From assembly GCF_028453695.1 (NCBI RefSeq), contig NC_135774.1, positions 434,001 through 498,000 of the forward strand: a stretch of DNA of 64,000 nucleotides, written 5' to 3'. This document shows positions 60,678 to 64,000 of the stretch, in pieces. Position 1 is the first letter of the stretch. Each line of letters begins with the position of its first letter. The translations under genes were made by a program, and so were the position numbers. The notes under the pieces were generated by a model. It saw nothing but the letters and a program-made list of their open reading frames with translations, was not told where the DNA came from and did no database searches. The stretch comes from Augochlora pura. Taxonomy: Eukaryota; Arthropoda; Insecta; Hymenoptera; Halictidae.

Positions 60678-60712
60678 CGACGGGCGACGGTCGACGGGCG
60701 ACGAGCGACGCG
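60678..60712. repeat. Heptamer array CGACGGK x5
   Basis: Units CGACGGG, CGACGGT, CGACGGG, CGACGAG, CGACGCG; same unit family as 55405-55430. Confidence 0.95.
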
Positions 60713-61261
60713 TGTCCCGACCCCCGAGCGAGCGTCGCCAACAGAAGCGATTCGGTATTCGAGGCGGCAGGCCTCGTCGATTCATTAATAAATTGTTTAG
60801 GGCGCGCTAACGTTGTATCCCCCTGTTTGAACATCGAAACCCGGTGGATTCGACCGTCGAGGAAGTCGTGTCTTACAAAGGTTGTGGCTGGGGCTACCTA
60901 TGCATGGTTCGACTGGAAATTAGTTTCGGATTTGGAGTCTCGATGCGTGGCAGTGGAAAACTTTGATGGAAATTGTTGCGCGAGAGGAATTTCGATGTTC
61001 TCGGCTTCTGGCGTACAGAGGATGACTATATCCGATGTCCGATCTAGCCACTACATCGATCGTTTAAGAACAGTTTCCTGCGAGGTGGAAGGTGCTCGCG
61101 TAAATTTCGAAAGGAGAAGCGAATTGTAGCACCGATGGCGATGCACGTATGTACTCGGATGCGGCACGAGCTCGTGCTCGCGAGTGTAAGCAACAACGGG
61201 GCTGCCACGTGCACCAAAGTGCTCGCGAAAGACCAAAGAGGAGAGCGGGCAGGTCGAGTCG

Positions 61262-61327
61262 AAGGCGAAGACGAAGGCGAAGAGACGAAGGAAGGCGATG
61301 GCGAAGGCGAAGGCGAAGGCGAAGGCA
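61262..61327. repeat. Hexamer array GAAGGC, interrupted
   Basis: GAAGGC/GAAGAC units with a break in the middle and four perfect units at the end. It encodes Glu-Gly on the plus strand and Ser-Pro on the minus strand. Confidence 0.95.
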
Positions 61328-61387
61328 CGGCGCGAGGCGGCTCGTCCGATTGGCTGAATTTATGGGCTCTACTTATCGCGTACTTAC

Positions 61388-61898
61388 CGCGTTGTATATC
61401 AACAATGACACCCGCACCCGCGGGCGCTCCCTTCCGCTCCCTTCCGCTCCCTGCCGCACCATTCGTTCGGCCCCATTCGGCCCCCGACCCTTTTACGCCC
61501 CTTTCCAGCGAGTCTCGCTGCCTGTCGCACCTCCGCCTTCGTCCCTTCGTCCCTCGCCGCTCGCGCGGGACGTTTACACCGGGTAAATGGCTCGGCGATG
61601 TAGGGCCTGCCCGCTGGAAACGCAAAGATGCTGGTAGGATACGTTTCGTGGAGGCCGTTGCGCCGAGATTTACAACAAGACGATATGAACTTGGGGAAGA
61701 ATATTTTGGGGAACTCGACGTCGCGAGATCGGAGCGATCTATATTAATTGAAAAAGATCTGCGGGGACACTCCGTTACGAGTCCCCTCGGCTCGCCCAAG
61801 AGATCGAGAGAAAGAGGCTCCAGCGAGACGTCCCGGTCCCGATCTCGATCTCGGCTCAGGCCCCGGCACCGGCACCGGCACCGGCACCGGTCGAGCAA
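61388..61898 (-). CDS. Repeat-rich ORF reaching a donor (weak)
   Basis: The longest ATG-initiated frame in the window (61044-61898, 284 codons) lies here on the minus strand. Its first 170 codons end at CGCG|GTAAGTAC, a good donor. The start encodes RCRCRC and RDRDRD, which come straight from the GGCACC array and a GATCTC-type run; the middle is Arg/Gly/Ser rich with no domain. A 260-codon frame on the opposite strand spans the same bases, the usual sign that hexamer repeats and GC bias, not selection, keep both open. I judge it most likely not a gene. Confidence 0.1.
61427..61453. repeat. Decamer array CTCCCTTCCG x2.6
   Basis: Two full 10-bp units and a partial third. Confidence 0.9.
61865..61890. 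repeat. Hexamer array GGCACC x4
   Basis: Four perfect 6-bp units. Confidence 0.95.
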
Positions 61899-62136
61899 AA
61901 TGGAGCAAACTTAATCCTCGGACGAAGAGGCTCTCTCGTCCCGCTCCATCAGCGTCGAGCAAACAAAAAGCAGTTCCTTATCCCTCGATCAAAGCGATCG
62001 AGACCGGGCTCGGCTGAAAAAGATCCGATTCTAGGGGCAGAAGGCGGCGGCGACGATAATTCAACATCGTTAATCCCGTCGGCGTATTAGTAACCCTTAA
62101 CTCGCGTGACCCCGCATCGCCGTAATATCCACCCCA

Positions 62137-62150
62137 TTAATTGCAATTAA
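62137..62150. promoter_or_regulatory. Dimeric homeodomain palindrome
   Basis: TTAATTGCAATTAA is a perfect 14-bp palindrome containing TAATTGCAATTA. Two TAAT half-sites face each other across 4 bp, the P4-type arrangement known for cooperative binding by paired-class homeodomains. Confidence 0.35.
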
Positions 62151-63037
62151 GTAAATCCCCGCGGGGCCGGCCGCGTTGATCCATTATAGCGCGAGCGCGC
62201 GCAACTCTGCGTTCTGCACGCTTTCCGTGCCGCCAGCTCCGATCCCGGCGCACTCGATGCCCTCACGAATCTAGTCGATTACGCGCGGAAGAATATTCGC
62301 GGCGCTCGTGAATCATGTCCGACTACCCCGCTCAAACTGCTATCGCTCCAAACAAATTATACGCAGCTATTAGGAACTTCAAACATATTCGCCGTCGATA
62401 AGTACGGCAAATAAAATCGGTTTAATACGCAGATTAATCGAGTTTGCTCGGTGATAGAAAATCTGTTTCGGCTTCGCTGATCGCTTCTGCGTCCAGCCGC
62501 TCCGAGCCCGGACGATTTCCCTTTTGTCCGAGTTCTCTCCCGCTGACAGTGAAAAAGAGGTCGTTTACAGCCAGTTAAAACACGCTCGATCAACGTTCCC
62601 CTCTTCTAACGATACGTCGTAGAAGGCGTTGCCTTCGAGCGGTCCAGGAACGAACGAAGAATGAAAAATTGCGGACGATTCTTCCTCGTAACGACCCCGC
62701 CAAAAGCGATTTTCGAATTGCTACGGTCGCGTAGGAAACCATTTCCGAAACATTTATAAACAGGACGTTCGATTTTTACTTCCACGAACAGCCCTACGCG
62801 AACTCTGACCATAACCTAAATGACCTGAAAGTAACCTAATCGTGCTTGTACTTCGCGACTCGACGCATCGTTTGAAAAAGAATCCGCCTCGGGTTTGGAG
62901 GTGCCGTGGTCGCGTTTGCTTAATGGATTACAACCGCGGTTGCGATTATCGGGCAGTCGTCGCGTCTTGTCCCATCGCGGCCCGTCGAGCTCCGTCGCGA
63001 CGGTCGTATCGGGTGTCGGATGTTCTGACGGCCTTAC

Positions 63038-63090
63038 CTGTCACGGCGTGCATAGAAGTTGCGTGCAACGCGGGGTAATCTACGGGCCAT
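63038..63090 (-). CDS. Possible short first coding exon (weak)
   Basis: On the minus strand an ATG opens a 17-codon basic frame (MARRLPRVARNFYARRD) that runs into GACAG|GTAAGG, a consensus donor. No acceptor-bounded partner is known and the start context is only moderate (C at -3, G at +4). Confidence 0.12.
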
Positions 63091-63450
63091 TAGCCACGAT
63101 CCTCCGTAAGCGGCGCACGCGATACACGCTCGGAATATCGAGTGTCTCAGAGGGAACTCTCCGAGGGAGCAATCCGGACACACGAGACACTTCCTCGTGC
63201 AAGCGACGGCCATCCAGCTAGTCGCATCCTTTCATCGACCTTTCTCTCTCTCGCTTGCTCACTCACGCAGACGCGCACACACGCGCACACGCTCAACCCC
63301 ACCCCTTGTTCGTTCCGCCACCCCTTTATTTAGCCCTAAAATTCTCCGGGATGGTACTGCCGGCCAGGAAAGGGGAAGAGGAAGAGAGGCCGATACCGGA
63401 GATCTGGAGGCCGAAGGACGAGCTGCATGTGGCAGCTGTGACGACCTCGT

Positions 63451-63465
63451 CACGTGGCGCACGTG
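63451..63465. promoter_or_regulatory. Double E-box CACGTG-GCG-CACGTG
   Basis: Two CACGTG cores are separated by 3 bp, forming a 15-bp element; a CAGCTG E-box lies about 15 bp upstream. Confidence 0.3.
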
Positions 63466-64000
63466 CAAGTGCAACGAGACCTAAAAGAGGAACCCTGCTC
63501 TGAAACGGGAGAATCAGCCCGGGGGAGCTGGATCGCCTGAAACATTCTTTTTTTTTCTGGTTCGCTCTTTTTATTCTTTTTCCCGACGATCTGGAACACG
63601 GAGGAAGAGCGTTGCGCAATATCCGCGTCCACCGAGCATCGGGTCCGGAACTAATGCCGCGGCAATTCGTGTAACCCTTTCCATATAATTATCGAGTCAT
63701 TTCGCAAGGATGTCCAATGATTTATAAAAATGTATCGAGCTGCTCTGCCTTGGCCGGTCCAGGGGAAACGACGGCGGCAACGTTTCGAGAGCGATTCTTC
63801 GATCGACGGTCTATCGATTCCCGGCAATTTTCGCGGCTGTCTGCTCGATCGGCCCGTCATCCCCTCCGGTCGAAATATATAAATTAACGCAGTTACGTAG
63901 CACCCCGCGGCCGTTGGCCGTTCCCCTGTTACACCTGCGTTCGGGGCGCTGAGCGCTGACAATTACCCGGCGATCGATGCATGGCCCGGGGGGATGAAGA

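Larger units (their letters stand above)
54001..64000. other. Non-coding stretch with composite pentamer array
   Basis: Contains the promoter-like cluster at 54237-54405, heptamer arrays at 54036-54086, 54605-54652, 55405-55430 and 60678-60712, the composite pentamer array at 59118-59212, the dimeric homeodomain palindrome at 62137-62150 and a double CACGTG at 63451-63465. Three minus-strand first-exon-like pieces (55671-55713, 61388-61898, 63038-63090) end at good donor sequences but remain unproven. The rest, including 55930-58740, shows nothing nameable. Confidence 0.6.

Noticed and set aside
61044..61914. Long overlapping ORFs on both strands as a gene
   Set aside because: Driven by hexamer arrays and GC bias; composition is Arg/Ser/Gly/Pro, no domain, both strands equally open.

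Overview
This looks like a stretch of animal nuclear DNA in which I cannot establish any complete protein-coding gene. There are no bacterial-style ORFs with ribosome-binding sites, no operons, no rRNA, and no tRNA or known microRNA that I recognise. The base composition is GC-rich to balanced, CpG is abundant and not depleted, and the sequence is studded with short CpG-containing tandem arrays. Many small AT-rich islands carry homeodomain-type cores such as TAATTA. CpG excess is a known trait of hymenopteran insect genomes, so a bee, ant or wasp is my best guess. That is an inference from composition, not from a recognised gene.

Layout. The window reads as intergenic or long-intron DNA from end to end. 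At least 50 tandem arrays are spread over it, with units mostly of 5, 6, 7, 8 or 10 bp. Pentamers fall into three families (GAGNC, GGCGC and GACGC). Hexamers such as GAGGGC or GCCCGA create long Arg/Gly/Ser/Pro ORFs on both strands. Heptamer arrays of many different sequences occur at about 18 places. The most elaborate array (59118-59212) switches unit sequence in blocks while keeping the 5-bp register.

Possible exons. A hand search for acceptor, open frame and donor combinations gave a handful of candidates: minus-strand 32322-32427 and 24706-24799, which join in a compatible phase; plus-strand 51531-51650 and 23226-23642; and a possible last exon at 3274-3381 with AATAAA signals downstream on the minus strand. 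Consensus donors of the form MAG|GTRAG occur here about as often as chance predicts, roughly four per strand in 64 kb. I therefore keep all of these at low confidence and assign no functions.

Possible regulatory DNA. ATGCAAAT octamers occur seven times, against about two expected. There is a perfect dimeric homeodomain palindrome at 62137-62150. A cluster at 54237-54405 combines two CACGTG boxes, a full CRE and insect-type initiators next to a consensus splice donor; it is the best promoter-like spot in the window. How any of these elements work together cannot be read from the sequence alone.
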